NCBI GenBank assembly: GCA_019510335.1
Contig: JAEKKO010000039.1
Coordinates: 1 to 34,207, forward strand
Source of the DNA: Novosphingobium sp.
GTDB lineage: Bacteria > Pseudomonadota > Alphaproteobacteria > Sphingomonadales > Sphingomonadaceae
Length of the DNA: 34,207 nt
Direction: 5' to 3'
Below, piece after piece: positions 14,892-23,355 of the stretch (within the stretch, counting starts at the first letter, position 1; the number at the start of each line of letters is the position of its first letter). The notes below the pieces were generated by a model, which saw nothing but the letters and a program-made list of their open reading frames with translations, was not told the origin of the DNA and ran no database searches. The translations under genes were made by a program, and so were the position numbers.

Positions 14892-16331
14892 TCACCCTGA
14901 GCTTGTCTCACCGTTCCAGCCTTCAAGCTTCTTCGGCGCCCCCCGGCCTTCGAGCCAATCGGCAAGGTTGCGGTGGAGGTTGATGACCTTCTGCTCCTGG
15001 TGGGGGTTGGGGATCGTGCCGCGGAAGCCGCTCGACTTCATGCCCTTGTGGACGAACTCCATGTTGGAGAAGTCCTGCGCCAGCACGGAGCCCCAGTTCT
15101 CGCCGTTGGGCTCGGCGTAAACCCACTCGGTCTGCGGCTCCTGCCCTTCCGGAAAGCGCTCGAGCGCATAGCTTTCGAACACGCACTTGTTCGGGTCGTC
15201 GCCGTACGGGCGGACCCGGTAGCACAGCGCGAAGGTCTCGCCATGAAGGATGTTCTGGTTCGGCCACAGCCCCCAGGCGAGGCCGGCTTCCTGCTTGATC
15301 TCCGGCGGCACCTCGGGCCAGATCACTCCGCGCGCGGCGTCGTCGGCCTTGGCCGACTTGAGCCAGTGGGCGATGCACTCCTGCGGGGTCGCGGTTTCCG
15401 GCAGTTCGTCCTTCAAGCGGCTGGCGGCTTTGACCAGCGTCTCGGTCGAGGCCGAGTAGTTGACCGTCTCGTAGTTCTCGCGGATCAGCTCGTAGGTCGA
15501 CACGCGCGGGTCGTCGCCCTTTCCGGCGCGGGTCGTCCCCGAGCTTTCACTCATCTTGAACTTGGCGTCGCGGGTGTCGTAGCTCGATACCGAGTGCAGC
15601 CCATACTGGCGCGAGAGCGCGTAGTAGTCGCCGTAGGCGAGCAGCTGGGTATGCGTGCCGGCGACGTGGTAGGGCTCGAGGAACGCCTCGATCGCGACCT
15701 TCCAGTTGCACGGATAGATCGCCCACTGGCGCCACTTGTAGCGCATCTTATCGAGCTGGAAGTAGTCGAGGATCTCGCCGGCGCGGCCCATCCACTCCTT
15801 CAGCGAGCAGGCGTCGGGATCCATGTTGATGTAGATGTAGCCGCCCCAGGTATCGACCTGGACCGGCGTCAGGCAGGTCCGCTCGGGCGTGAGCGCGCCG
15901 TGCCAGTCCTGCGGATCGAGGATGTAGGTGTTGTTCCCGTCGAGATCGTAGGTCCAGCCGTGAAACGCGCAAATGAAGTTCTTGCGGTTGTTGCCGCGCA
16001 CGTCGTGGACTTTGCCGGGGAGATGATCGGGCACGGCGACGAGCTGACGGCCGCGGTGGGGGCATACGTTGTGGAACGCGCGGAGCGAGCCGTCGTCCTT
16101 GCGCAGCACGATGATCGACTCATCGGCGACGTTATAGGTCAGCCAGTCGCCGGGGTTGGGGATGTCGGTCTCGCGCTCCACCATCTGCCAGATCTTCGGC
16201 CACAGCAGCTTCTTCTCAGCGTCGAGGTATTCGCGCGAGAGGAACGCCTCGGTCCCGTACGTCACCGGCACTTCGGCAACCATGTCTTCGGGGGTGATGT
16301 TGTTGGCGGCGATCTTCGACAGCTCGTTCAC
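14892..16331 (-). CDS. Rieske non-heme iron aromatic ring-hydroxylating oxygenase, alpha subunit
   Basis: The protein is 479 residues from a GTG at 16331 preceded by GGGAGAG. The Rieske [2Fe-2S] ligands are C90 and H92 (VCPHRG) and C121 and H124 (CAFHGWTY). The gap between the two halves is 28 residues, longer than the usual 15-20. The catalytic iron ligands are H222 and H227 (EPYHVAGTH). The enzyme hydroxylates an aromatic or alicyclic ring and needs separate ferredoxin and reductase partners, none of which is in the window. It lies downstream of a Baeyer-Villiger monooxygenase on the same strand. The last residues and the stop codon are encoded by a CACCCTGA-type repeat, so the native C-terminus may have been altered. 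Confidence 0.92.
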   Translation of the reverse strand: MNELSKIAANNITPEDMVAEVPVTYGTEAFLSREYLDAEKKLLWPKIWQMVERETDIPNPGDWLTYNVADESIIVLRKDDGSLRAFHNVCPHRGRQLVAVPDHLPGKVHDVRGNNRKNFICAFHGWTYDLDGNNTYILDPQDWHGALTPERTCLTPVQVDTWGGYIYINMDPDACSLKEWMGRAGEILDYFQLDKMRYKWRQWAIYPCNWKVAIEAFLEPYHVAGTHTQLLAYGDYYALSRQYGLHSVSSYDTRDAKFKMSESSGTTRAGKGDDPRVSTYELIRENYETVNYSASTETLVKAASRLKDELPETATPQECIAHWLKSAKADDAARGVIWPEVPPEIKQEAGLAWGLWPNQNILHGETFALCYRVRPYGDDPNKCVFESYALERFPEGQEPQTEWVYAEPNGENWGSVLAQDFSNMEFVHKGMKSSGFRGTIPNPHQEQKVINLHRNLADWLEGRGAPKKLEGWNGETSSG

Positions 16332-16386
16332 GGATGCTCTCCCAGGCGTTTGGCGCGATGTAGCTCACGCCGCGGATCGAGGAAAC

Positions 16387-16410
16387 CGGCCGGGCGACGC
16401 CGCCCGGCCG
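16387..16410 (-). terminator. Strong hairpin between Baeyer-Villiger and Rieske genes
   Basis: CGGCCGGGCG (16387-16396) and CGCCCGGCCG (16401-16410) form a perfect 10-base-pair stem with a 4-base loop. On the minus strand it follows the monooxygenase stop by ten bases and is followed by GTTTCC. It may attenuate transcription into the Rieske gene or stabilise the upstream message. The T tract is weak, so full termination is uncertain. Confidence 0.5.
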
Positions 16411-16420
16411 ATCGATATCG

Positions 16421-18268
16421 TCAGGCCGGCACGGGTTCGTCGAGCCGCAGCCCTTCCATCTCGCCGTTGCTGCGCCACTCCTCCTGCATCTGCACCCAAT
16501 TGTCCCAGCCCAGGCCCCAGCCGCGGAACAGGAACCACTTGGCCTCCTTGTCGCCCTCGTTGGTGAAGTAGCTCGGGGTGCACTCGTTGAGGAAGATCGA
16601 GAGGTCGAGCGAGATTTCCTTGAACCGCTGCAGATAGGCGTCCTGCGCCTCCTGGGTCGGCTCGACGGCGGCGACGCCGCGGCGGAGCGCCTCGGCGATG
16701 ATCCACGACGCGTGGTGCGCCTGGGTCCCGAATTGCAGCGTGGTGGTGCCGTTGAGCCCGCCCTGGACGTAGCCGGTGTAGAACATGTTGGGGAAGTTGT
16801 GTGCCATCGTCCCCTGCCAGGTCTTCGGCCCGTCCCCCCAATACTCGTAGAGCGAGGTGCCGCCCCGGCCGACGACGTCCTCGAACCCCCAGCGCCGCCT
16901 AAGATCACTGGTGACCTCGAAGCCCGAGGCGAAGACCATGCAGTCGACCTCGTACTCCTGCCCTTGCGCGATGAAGCCGTTCTCGGTCATCGCCTCGAGA
17001 CCTTGCGTCAGCGAAACGTCGATCAGCTTGACGTTGGGCCGGTTGAAGGTGTCGTAATAGTCGTTGTTCGACAGCGGCCGCTTGCACATGAAGCGATAGT
17101 ACGGCTTCAGAGCCTCGGCCGTGGCGGGGTCCTCGATCAGCTCGTCGCAGCGGCGGCGGACCCGCTCCATGACGCGGAAGTCCATCTCCTCGCGACGCCG
17201 CATGAACTCTTCCATGCTGATCTCGGGCCAGCCTTCCTCCTCGAGCTCGGCGTTGATGTTGCGGTTGATCTCGGTCCAGAAGTCGCAGATCAGGTCCGGT
17301 GCGCCGCGCGGCAGGATCTCGTTGGCCGCGCGCAGGAAGTTTTCCTGCCGCCGCGCCTGCCAGCCGGGCGTCAGCGTCTTGACCCACTCGGGATCGGTCG
17401 GCGGGTTGGGCCGCTCGTCGACGCTCGATGGGGTGCGCTGAAGGATATAGAGCTGCTTGGCATACTTGCCGAGGTACGGCACCGCCTGGATCGCGGTGGC
17501 CCCGGTGCCGAGGATGGCGACGCGCTTGTCCTTGAGGTTGTCGAGGACCGGGTTGTCCCACTCGCCACCGGTGTACTCGTAGTCCCACCGCGAGGTGTGG
17601 AACTTGTGGCCCTTGAAGCTGTGGAGTCCGCGAATGTTCGGGAACTTCGGCGTGTTCAGCGTACCGCCAGCCATGATCACGAAGCGGGCGCGGATGTCGT
17701 CGCCGCGATCGCTGCTGATCCGCCAGCGCTTGATCGATTCGTCCCACTCGAGCCTGGTCACCTCGGTGTGCATCAGGCCCTTGTCGCGGAACCCGAACTT
17801 GTCGACGATCAGCTGGATGTAATCGAAGATCTCCTTGCCGTCGGAGAACTTCTTCGACGGCATCCACCCGGTCTCCTCGAGCAGCGGGAGATAACAGTAG
17901 GCGTCGTTGTCGCACTGGATGCCGGGGTAGCGGTTCCAGTACCAGGTGCCGCCGAAGTTGCCGGCATGGTCGATCATGCGGAAATTGGTCACCCCCGCGT
18001 TCGTCAGGTGATAGGCGGCGAGGATCCCGGTCCAGCCGGCGCCGAGCACGGCGACGTCGATGTCTTCGTCGAGCCCATCGCGCGGCACCACGGGCGTGAA
18101 CGGGTCATGCTCCTTGGTGTCGTGGGTCAAGTGGTCGGCCGGTGCCGCGTACTGCTCGCCGCCTTCGGGGCGCATCCGCTTGTCGCGTTCGTGGCGGTAC
18201 TTCTCGATCAGCGCCGGGATGTCGATTTCCTCCGGCGCGGGGATGTTTGTCTTCTTGCACTCGAACAT
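16421..18268 (-). CDS. Type I Baeyer-Villiger monooxygenase (FAD, NADPH)
   Basis: The protein is 615 residues from ATG 18268, with GGAG upstream. It has a 70-residue N-terminal extension, then the FAD motif GAGWTG (76-81), the Baeyer-Villiger fingerprint FKGHKFHTSRWD (218-229, matching FxGxxxHxxxWD), and the NADPH motif GTGATA (254-259). The length and the extension resemble the large cyclopentadecanone/steroid-type group of these enzymes. The reaction inserts oxygen next to a ketone to give an ester or lactone, in the cytosol. It is read with a Rieske oxygenase and is divergent from a transglutaminase-fold protein. An SMP-30 lactonase-like gene in the neighbouring run could open a lactone product; that link is inferred. 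Confidence 0.93.
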   Translation of the reverse strand: MFECKKTNIPAPEEIDIPALIEKYRHERDKRMRPEGGEQYAAPADHLTHDTKEHDPFTPVVPRDGLDEDIDVAVLGAGWTGILAAYHLTNAGVTNFRMIDHAGNFGGTWYWNRYPGIQCDNDAYCYLPLLEETGWMPSKKFSDGKEIFDYIQLIVDKFGFRDKGLMHTEVTRLEWDESIKRWRISSDRGDDIRARFVIMAGGTLNTPKFPNIRGLHSFKGHKFHTSRWDYEYTGGEWDNPVLDNLKDKRVAILGTGATAIQAVPYLGKYAKQLYILQRTPSSVDERPNPPTDPEWVKTLTPGWQARRQENFLRAANEILPRGAPDLICDFWTEINRNINAELEEEGWPEISMEEFMRRREEMDFRVMERVRRRCDELIEDPATAEALKPYYRFMCKRPLSNNDYYDTFNRPNVKLIDVSLTQGLEAMTENGFIAQGQEYEVDCMVFASGFEVTSDLRRRWGFEDVVGRGGTSLYEYWGDGPKTWQGTMAHNFPNMFYTGYVQGGLNGTTTLQFGTQAHHASWIIAEALRRGVAAVEPTQEAQDAYLQRFKEISLDLSIFLNECTPSYFTNEGDKEAKWFLFRGWGLGWDNWVQMQEEWRSNGEMEGLRLDEPVPA

Positions 18269-18299
18269 ATCATCTCCGGTGATTCGCTGGCGGTCGCGA

Positions 18300-18340
18300 C
18301 GAGATACCATACAACGCTGTTGATTAGTATCAAGGGGCGA
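18300..18340 (-). promoter_or_regulatory. Candidate promoter with palindrome for the monooxygenase gene
   Basis: On the minus strand TTGATA, a 16-base spacer and TATGGT resemble sigma-70 -35 and -10 boxes, ending about 35 bases before the monooxygenase start. The -35 box overlaps an inverted repeat, TTGAT-TAGT-ATCAA (18320-18333), which could be an operator. No regulator gene is adjacent. Confidence 0.35.
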
Positions 18341-18468
18341 GTTTGGCACTGAGTTACCCCTGAAAGCGGGTCCGCGTCCATCGCTCCCGCGTTTCCGCAC
18401 GGATGCGTTGCGGCCCCAGTCTTTGCCCGCTAACCGGGCGCTCAGCGGCAACAGACGGAGCATGAGCC

Positions 18469-19518
18469 ATGCAGCGACGGGACGTGATAAAGGCGGGTGC
18501 AACGCTGGCCGCGACGACCGCGATGCCGATCCGCGTCGCCGCGCTCGACCACCCGTCCATGCGGCAGTTTGAGGTGACCACTACGGTCGAGATCGCCGCG
18601 CCCGCAGCGGGGCTCCAGCTGTGGCTGCCGGTGTTCGGGTCCAACGCCGCCTATCAGAAACGGCTGGCCGCTGCCTGGGACGGCACCGGCTCGGGGCGGT
18701 TGCGGAGCGACGCGTCCGGAGCCGAGCTGCTCCACGTGCGCTGGAGCGATGGCGCGCAGCCGCAGCGGGTCACACTGGTGCAGCGCCTGGCGACTTGGGA
18801 GCGCACCCGGCCGGTCGCCAAGCCGGTCCTCGGCGGCGCCGAGCGCGCGCGCTGGACGGCTTCGACTGCGGCAATCCCCACCGATGGCATCGTCGCCGAA
18901 ACCGCCCAGCGGATCGTCGGCAGCGAGCGTGAGCCACGCGCGCGACTCGCCGCCCTTTACGATTGGGTGGCCGCCAACACCTGGCGCGATGCGGCGACGG
19001 CCGGCTGCGGCCGCGGCGAGGTCGCATCGATGCTCCGCTCGGGTCGGCTCGGTGGGAAGTGCGTCGACATCAGCCGCCTGCTCGTAGCCCTCGCGCGGGC
19101 CGTCGGCCTGCCGGCGCGCGACGTCTACGGCATTCGCCTCGCCCCGTCCAAGCTGTCGCCCTCGCTCGGCAAAGGCCCGGTGATCACCGGCGCGCAGCAC
19201 TGCCGTGCCGAAGTCTGGCTCGACGACGCCGGCTGGTTCGCGGTCGATCCGGCTGACGTGCGCAAGGCGATCCTCGAAGACAAGCTCGACCCCGCGGGCG
19301 CCGACGTCGCACGACTCAAGGCGCACCTGTTCGGCGCCTGGGAAGACAACTGGGGCGGCTACAACTCGGCGAGCGGGATCGCGCTGCCCGGTGCGATCAC
19401 GCCGGCGCGATTCGACTTCCTGATGTACCCTACGGCGATCGGCGCGAGCGGTTCGGCCGACTGCCTCGATCCCGCGCACTTCACCTACCGTATCGAGTCG
19501 CGCGAGATCATCGCCTGA
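18469..19518 (+). CDS. Exported transglutaminase-fold protein (probable Tat substrate)
   Basis: The protein is 349 residues. The N-terminus MQRRDVIKAGATLAATTAM has a twin-arginine start and a short hydrophobic stretch ending near VAA (residue 25), suggesting Tat export. The transglutaminase-like catalytic triad is visible as C198 (GGKCVDISRLL), H244 (GAQHCRAEVWL) and D260 (FAVDPADV). Bacterial members act as cysteine proteases, amidases or transamidating enzymes in the envelope. It is divergent from the Baeyer-Villiger gene, with 200 bases between. Its role in this cluster is unclear. A hairpin-like AGCGGCG/CGCCGCCGCT follows its stop. Confidence 0.8.
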   Translation: MQRRDVIKAGATLAATTAMPIRVAALDHPSMRQFEVTTTVEIAAPAAGLQLWLPVFGSNAAYQKRLAAAWDGTGSGRLRSDASGAELLHVRWSDGAQPQRVTLVQRLATWERTRPVAKPVLGGAERARWTASTAAIPTDGIVAETAQRIVGSEREPRARLAALYDWVAANTWRDAATAGCGRGEVASMLRSGRLGGKCVDISRLLVALARAVGLPARDVYGIRLAPSKLSPSLGKGPVITGAQHCRAEVWLDDAGWFAVDPADVRKAILEDKLDPAGADVARLKAHLFGAWEDNWGGYNSASGIALPGAITPARFDFLMYPTAIGASGSADCLDPAHFTYRIESREIIA

Positions 19519-19605
19519 GCGGCGCGTCTTGGCGCCGCCGCTTGGGGCTTGCGCGGTCCCGATCCCGGCGCGCATGATCGCCGCCGAGATCGAGAGGAGC
19601 ATGTC

Positions 19606-20121
19606 ATGAGCGATGAATCCGCCGCCGAAATCCGCGCCGAGCGCAAGGACTGGGTCGTCGAGCACCGTGAGATGTACCTCCGCTCCGGCGGGGCCAAAGG
19701 CCACATCATGGACATCACCGCGGTCGGCGGACGCAGCTTCGCCACCCATTGCATGATCAAGTACCGCGGAAGGAAGTCGGGCAAGATCTTCATCACCCCA
19801 CTTTGCTACGGCGACATCGGCGGGGAGGTGGTGATCGTCGGTAGCAAGGGCGGCGCCGACGAGCATCCGGAATGGTACCTCAACGTGCGCGAGATGGACC
19901 AGGTCGACTTCCAGGTCGCGACCCAGGCGTTCCGCGCCACCTGGCGCGAGCCGCAAGGCGCCGAGCGCGACAAGGTGTGGGCGTTCATGGTCGACTGCTT
20001 TCCGTTCTATGCCACCTACCAGGCCGGGACGAGCCGACAGATCCCGCTGGTGATGCTGAAGTCGGTCCAGGAGATCCCGGTGTTTCGCGAAGAGGACGCC
20101 ACCGGCACCCGCAAGTTCTGA
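19606..20121 (+). CDS. Nitroreductase/deazaflavin (FDOR, DUF385-like) family protein
   Basis: The protein is 171 residues from ATG 19606, with GAGAGGAG upstream; the frame opens earlier but the preceding 19 codons look non-coding. The segments GRKSGKIFITPLCYGDIGGEVVIVGSKGGADEHPEWYLNV are diagnostic of the split beta-barrel flavin/deazaflavin family typified by mycobacterial Ddn: K-SG...PL, GSxGG, HP.WY.N. Members bind F420 or other flavins and often reduce or activate small organics. F420 synthesis genes are not in the window, so cofactor identity is open. It follows the transglutaminase-fold gene by 87 bases on the same strand. Confidence 0.8.
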   Translation: MSDESAAEIRAERKDWVVEHREMYLRSGGAKGHIMDITAVGGRSFATHCMIKYRGRKSGKIFITPLCYGDIGGEVVIVGSKGGADEHPEWYLNVREMDQVDFQVATQAFRATWREPQGAERDKVWAFMVDCFPFYATYQAGTSRQIPLVMLKSVQEIPVFREEDATGTRKF

Positions 20122-20181
20122 GCCGTCAGCGCCAAGGCCGAGCCACCGGTAAGCAATCCCGCGAGCGCCGCGGCCGCGAGC

Positions 20182-20197
20182 CTGAGGGGAGCCTCAG
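20182..20197. terminator. Hairpin between convergent genes
   Basis: CTGAGG-GGAG-CCTCAG is a perfect 6-base-pair stem between the converging deazaflavin-family and EthD-like genes; it overlaps the stop codon of the latter. There is no clear T tract on either side, so termination is only possible. Confidence 0.3.
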
Positions 20198-20610
20198 TCG
20201 CCGTGTCGGAGCTCGACCGTCGTCTCCTCGCCATTCGGGCCCATCGGCGAATCGAACTCCTCGAACACGCTGCACACGGGGTTGTGGTGGGTGGCGAACA
20301 AGTGCTCCTCGTCCTCCTTGATCGCCGGAAGCCGAGTCGGGTCGCTGATCACCCGCTGCGAGTTCTCGAAGTCCTCGCGGCTGTTCCACCAGATCTCCAT
20401 CAGGCAATCGTAGCCGGGATCGATGACTTCGCCGGTTACCGGGTTCCTCTCGGGCTTGAGATAGCGGCGGACGTAGCGCTGCGCGCCGGGCAGCGAAGGG
20501 GCCCGGCCCATCCGCTTGGACAGCTGCGAGTGCTGGTTCTCGTAGTAGTCCATGAACTCGTCCATGGTCATGTCCGAGCGCTTGCGGAAGAAGCAGATCT
20601 GCTTGAACAT
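20194..20610 (-). CDS. EthD-domain-like (dimeric alpha-beta barrel) protein
   Basis: The protein is 138 residues from ATG 20610, with AGGA seven bases upstream; the TTG three bases earlier is less likely. The opening FKQICFFRKRSDMTMDEFMDYYENQHSQL is typical of EthD-like proteins, in which the two-strand ferredoxin-like fold carries a conserved His in the YxxxH segment. DPGYDCLMEIWWNSREDFE forms the second half. EthD-like proteins accompany oxygenases and cytochrome P450s in degradation clusters, with poorly known roles. It lies 24 bases after the NHL-repeat gene, in an apparent selD-NHL-EthD operon. A link to selenium metabolism is only contextual. Confidence 0.75.
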   Translation of the reverse strand: MFKQICFFRKRSDMTMDEFMDYYENQHSQLSKRMGRAPSLPGAQRYVRRYLKPERNPVTGEVIDPGYDCLMEIWWNSREDFENSQRVISDPTRLPAIKEDEEHLFATHHNPVCSVFEEFDSPMGPNGEETTVELRHGD

Positions 20611-20634
20611 CAATGGGTCCTTTCGCTCGATGCT

Positions 20635-22230
20635 TTAGCGCCGGCGCAGCGCGAGGACGCTGCCTTCGGCATCGCCGGAGACGTAGAGCGTGCCGTCGGG
20701 CGCCGCGGCGATCCCGCAGAACGGCCACATCGGGCCGCACATGTCGCCGACCCCGCCGAGCTTCTTGAGCACGATCCCCGGGGGCGCGCCGACCGGCAGC
20801 CCGCCGGCGAGCGTCTCACGGCCGCCCCCTGACAAGTCGCACGCGACGACCTGCTTGCCGCGCACGTCGACGGCGACGAGCTTGCCGTCGGCGATGATCA
20901 AGCCTTCGGGCTGGCCGATCCCGTCGAGCACGCTCTCGGCCCGGCCGCGGGCGAGCTTGACGATCCGCCCGGCGTGCGATTCGGCTACGTAAACGGTGCC
21001 GTCCGGGCCGACCGCGACGCCCATCGGCTTGTCGAGCCCGGTGGCGAGCTCGGTGACGTTGCCGCCTTCGAGCGAGAGCACGCGGCCGGTCCCGGCCTCG
21101 GCGAAGACCACCGCGCCGCGCGGGCCCAGGGCTACGCCCATCAGCCGGTCGTAACCGCTGACAACGTTTTCGCTGGCCTGCTCGGCCGGGCGCCAGCGGG
21201 CGACCTCCCCGTTGGCGGTGGTGACGATCCACTCGCCCGGCCCCGAAGCCGCAACATCGCGGACCCAGCCGGGGAAGCCGGGGCTGAACAGCATGCCCGC
21301 GAGCTGGCGCTCGCCGCCGCCCGCGGCGAGGGTGTAAGTGAAACCGCCATCCGAGATGAACAGCGTCCCGTCCTCCGCGACGGCGAGGCCGATCGGCCAT
21401 TGGAGGCCACCCTCGACCAGCGGCCGCGCATCACCCGGCGCGTGGATCTCGTGGATCGAGCCGGTGATGTGCGAGACGAAGGTCCGGCCGTTGACGAAGG
21501 CGACGTTGTCGAGCCCCGGGCCGATGTCGGCGAGTACCTGCTTGTCGCCGGTGCGCGGATCGACCTTGAGCACCTGCCCGCTCGCGACCTGCGTACTGAC
21601 GATATAGCCGTCGGGGTGGAACTTGACCGAGTCCGGCACGCCGAGGTCCTTGGCCACGATTTCGGGTGCGCCGCCGTCGAGGCTGATCCGCCAGATCTCG
21701 TTGGTGCCCATCACCGGGAAGTAGAGCTTGCCGTCGGGCCCGACCTCGAAGGCGTTGACCATCGGCACGTCGGCGAGGATCACCCGCGGCGCGCCGCCGT
21801 TGCGGTCGAGCTCCATGATCCGCGCACCGACCCGGCACTCGCCGGCGATCAGGCGGCCCTGGTGGTAGGTGATCGGGTTGGCGACGGGCATGTCGCCCTG
21901 GATCACCCGCGAGCTGCCGTCAGGAGCGAGCATGCTGACCCGCCCTTCGGTGATCTCTGTCAGGTAGAGGTTGCCCTCGTCGTCGAAGGCGAGGTCGTCG
22001 GGGCCGACGATCGGACCGCCCATCGGGGCGATCGTCTCGATTTCGCCGCTGTCGACGTCGATCGCGCTGACCCGGCTGCCGGCGACCTGAGCGATATAGA
22101 CGCGGCCGTCGGCCCCGGTGCGCAAGCCGTTGGCGCCGGTCAGGCGGCTCGGGCGGACCACCCGCTCGAGGCTCCAGCCTTCGGCGAGCTGCGCCGGTGG
22201 CGGCGTATAGCGCGGGGTTTGCACGGTCAT
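20635..22230 (-). CDS. NHL-repeat / SMP-30-like beta-propeller protein, probably cytosolic
   Basis: The protein is 531 residues without a signal peptide or membrane segment. Repeated blades follow the pattern GP/D-G-x-LYF/VYV: GADGRVYIAQVAGSRV, FDDEGNLYLTEITEGRV, VGPDGKLYFPVMGTNEIWRI, VGPDGTVYVAESHAGRIVKL and APDGTLYVSGDAEGSV. The repeats make one large or two smaller propellers. The closest families are SMP-30/gluconolactonase and NHL proteins, but catalytic metal ligands are not obvious. A cluster of Cys occurs near the C-terminus (GDMCGPMWPFCG). The gene lies 39 bases after selD and 24 bases before the EthD-like gene, all on one strand, so it may be co-expressed with selenophosphate synthesis. 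No function can be assigned. Confidence 0.75.
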   Translation of the reverse strand: MTVQTPRYTPPPAQLAEGWSLERVVRPSRLTGANGLRTGADGRVYIAQVAGSRVSAIDVDSGEIETIAPMGGPIVGPDDLAFDDEGNLYLTEITEGRVSMLAPDGSSRVIQGDMPVANPITYHQGRLIAGECRVGARIMELDRNGGAPRVILADVPMVNAFEVGPDGKLYFPVMGTNEIWRISLDGGAPEIVAKDLGVPDSVKFHPDGYIVSTQVASGQVLKVDPRTGDKQVLADIGPGLDNVAFVNGRTFVSHITGSIHEIHAPGDARPLVEGGLQWPIGLAVAEDGTLFISDGGFTYTLAAGGGERQLAGMLFSPGFPGWVRDVAASGPGEWIVTTANGEVARWRPAEQASENVVSGYDRLMGVALGPRGAVVFAEAGTGRVLSLEGGNVTELATGLDKPMGVAVGPDGTVYVAESHAGRIVKLARGRAESVLDGIGQPEGLIIADGKLVAVDVRGKQVVACDLSGGGRETLAGGLPVGAPPGIVLKKLGGVGDMCGPMWPFCGIAAAPDGTLYVSGDAEGSVLALRRR

Positions 22231-22269
22231 GTCCTTGCCTCTCCAGTCGTTCGATGATGCTGCCGGCGT

Positions 22270-23355
22270 TCAGCCGGGAACTGCGATGCGCGGGCTCCCC
22301 TGCTCCATCGTGCCGATCACCGCGGCCGCAGCGAAGCCGGATTCGCGCACCAGCGCAAGCACTTCTCGGGCGAACTCCGGCGCTACGGCGATAAGCAGCC
22401 CGCCGCTGGTCTGTGGGTCGCACAGCAGGTCGCGCTGCCATTCGGCGACTCCGAGGCCGAGCATCACCTCGTTGCCGTAGCTCGCCCAGTTGCGCACCGC
22501 GGCGCCGGTGCGGCATCCGGCCTGGGCAAGCGCGGCGACCCCCTCGAGGAGCGGCACTGCGCCCCACTCGAGCCGCGCCGCCAGCCCCGCGCCGCGGCCC
22601 ATCTCGAGGGCGTGGCCGAGCAGGCCGAAACCGGTGACGTCAGTCACGGCGTGGACCGCACCCAGTCCGGCCAGCGCCTCCCCAACTGCGTTGCGCTGGG
22701 TGGTCGCGGCGATCAGCGCCGCATAAGCCGCCTTCGCCGCCACGCCGTCGAGCTGACCCGACTTGAGCGCGGCGCTGATCACCCCGACGCCAAGCGGTTT
22801 GGTCAAGATCAGGCAGTCGCCGGGCTGGGCGCCGGAGTTGCGGAGGATGCGATCCGGGTGGACGAGGCCGATCACCGCCAGGCCGTAAATCGGCTCGGGA
22901 GCGTCGATCGAGTGCCCGCCGGCGACCGGGATGCCCGCTTCGGCGCAGACCGAGGCGCCCCCGGCGAGGATCGCGCCGACCGTCTCCGGGGCGATCTTGC
23001 CCAGCGGCATCCCGAGGATCGCCAGCGCCAGCAACGGCCGGGCGCCCATCGCGTAGACGTCCGACAACGCGTTGGTCGCGGCGATCCGGCCGAAGTCGGT
23101 GGGGTCGTCGACGATCGGCATGAAGAAGTCGGTGGTCGCGACCACCGCCTGGTCGTCGCTGATCCGGTAGACCGCGGCGTCGTCGCCGGTCTCGGTGCCG
23201 ACGAGCAGGTCGGGAAACGCCTGCATCGCCGGGAGCCCGCCGAGCAGCTCGCGCAGCACCGCCGGCGACAGCTTGCAGCCGCACCCACCGCCATGGGCGA
23301 GCGCGGTGAGGCGGACCGGGGCTTCCGGTGCGAGGACGTCGGCCGCGATGGTCAT
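22270..23355 (-). CDS. selD: Selenide, water dikinase (selenophosphate synthase)
   Basis: The protein is 361 residues from ATG 23355. It makes monoselenophosphate from selenide and ATP, the selenium donor for Sec-tRNA synthesis. The active-site loop [10 protein letters not shown] carries C25, C27 and K28, corresponding to the Cys-Gly-Cys-Lys loop with C17 and K20 of E. coli SelD; the position that is Sec in some homologues is Cys here. ATP-binding segments include GDDAAVYRI, the acidic [34 protein letters not shown] region and [18 protein letters not shown]. It is divergent from selA across a 431-base gap. It heads a minus run with the NHL and EthD-like genes. No strong ribosome-binding site is visible, and a small GGTAC hairpin precedes the start. 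Confidence 0.96.
   Translation of the reverse strand: MTIAADVLAPEAPVRLTALAHGGGCGCKLSPAVLRELLGGLPAMQAFPDLLVGTETGDDAAVYRISDDQAVVATTDFFMPIVDDPTDFGRIAATNALSDVYAMGARPLLALAILGMPLGKIAPETVGAILAGGASVCAEAGIPVAGGHSIDAPEPIYGLAVIGLVHPDRILRNSGAQPGDCLILTKPLGVGVISAALKSGQLDGVAAKAAYAALIAATTQRNAVGEALAGLGAVHAVTDVTGFGLLGHALEMGRGAGLAARLEWGAVPLLEGVAALAQAGCRTGAAVRNWASYGNEVMLGLGVAEWQRDLLCDPQTSGGLLIAVAPEFAREVLALVRESGFAAAAVIGTMEQGSPRIAVPG

Noticed and set aside
20119..20180. Read-through of the TGA ending the deazaflavin-family gene as another selenoprotein
   Set aside because: The protein already has its family length, the downstream codons match nothing, and no Cys/Sec context or SECIS-like hairpin at correct spacing is visible.
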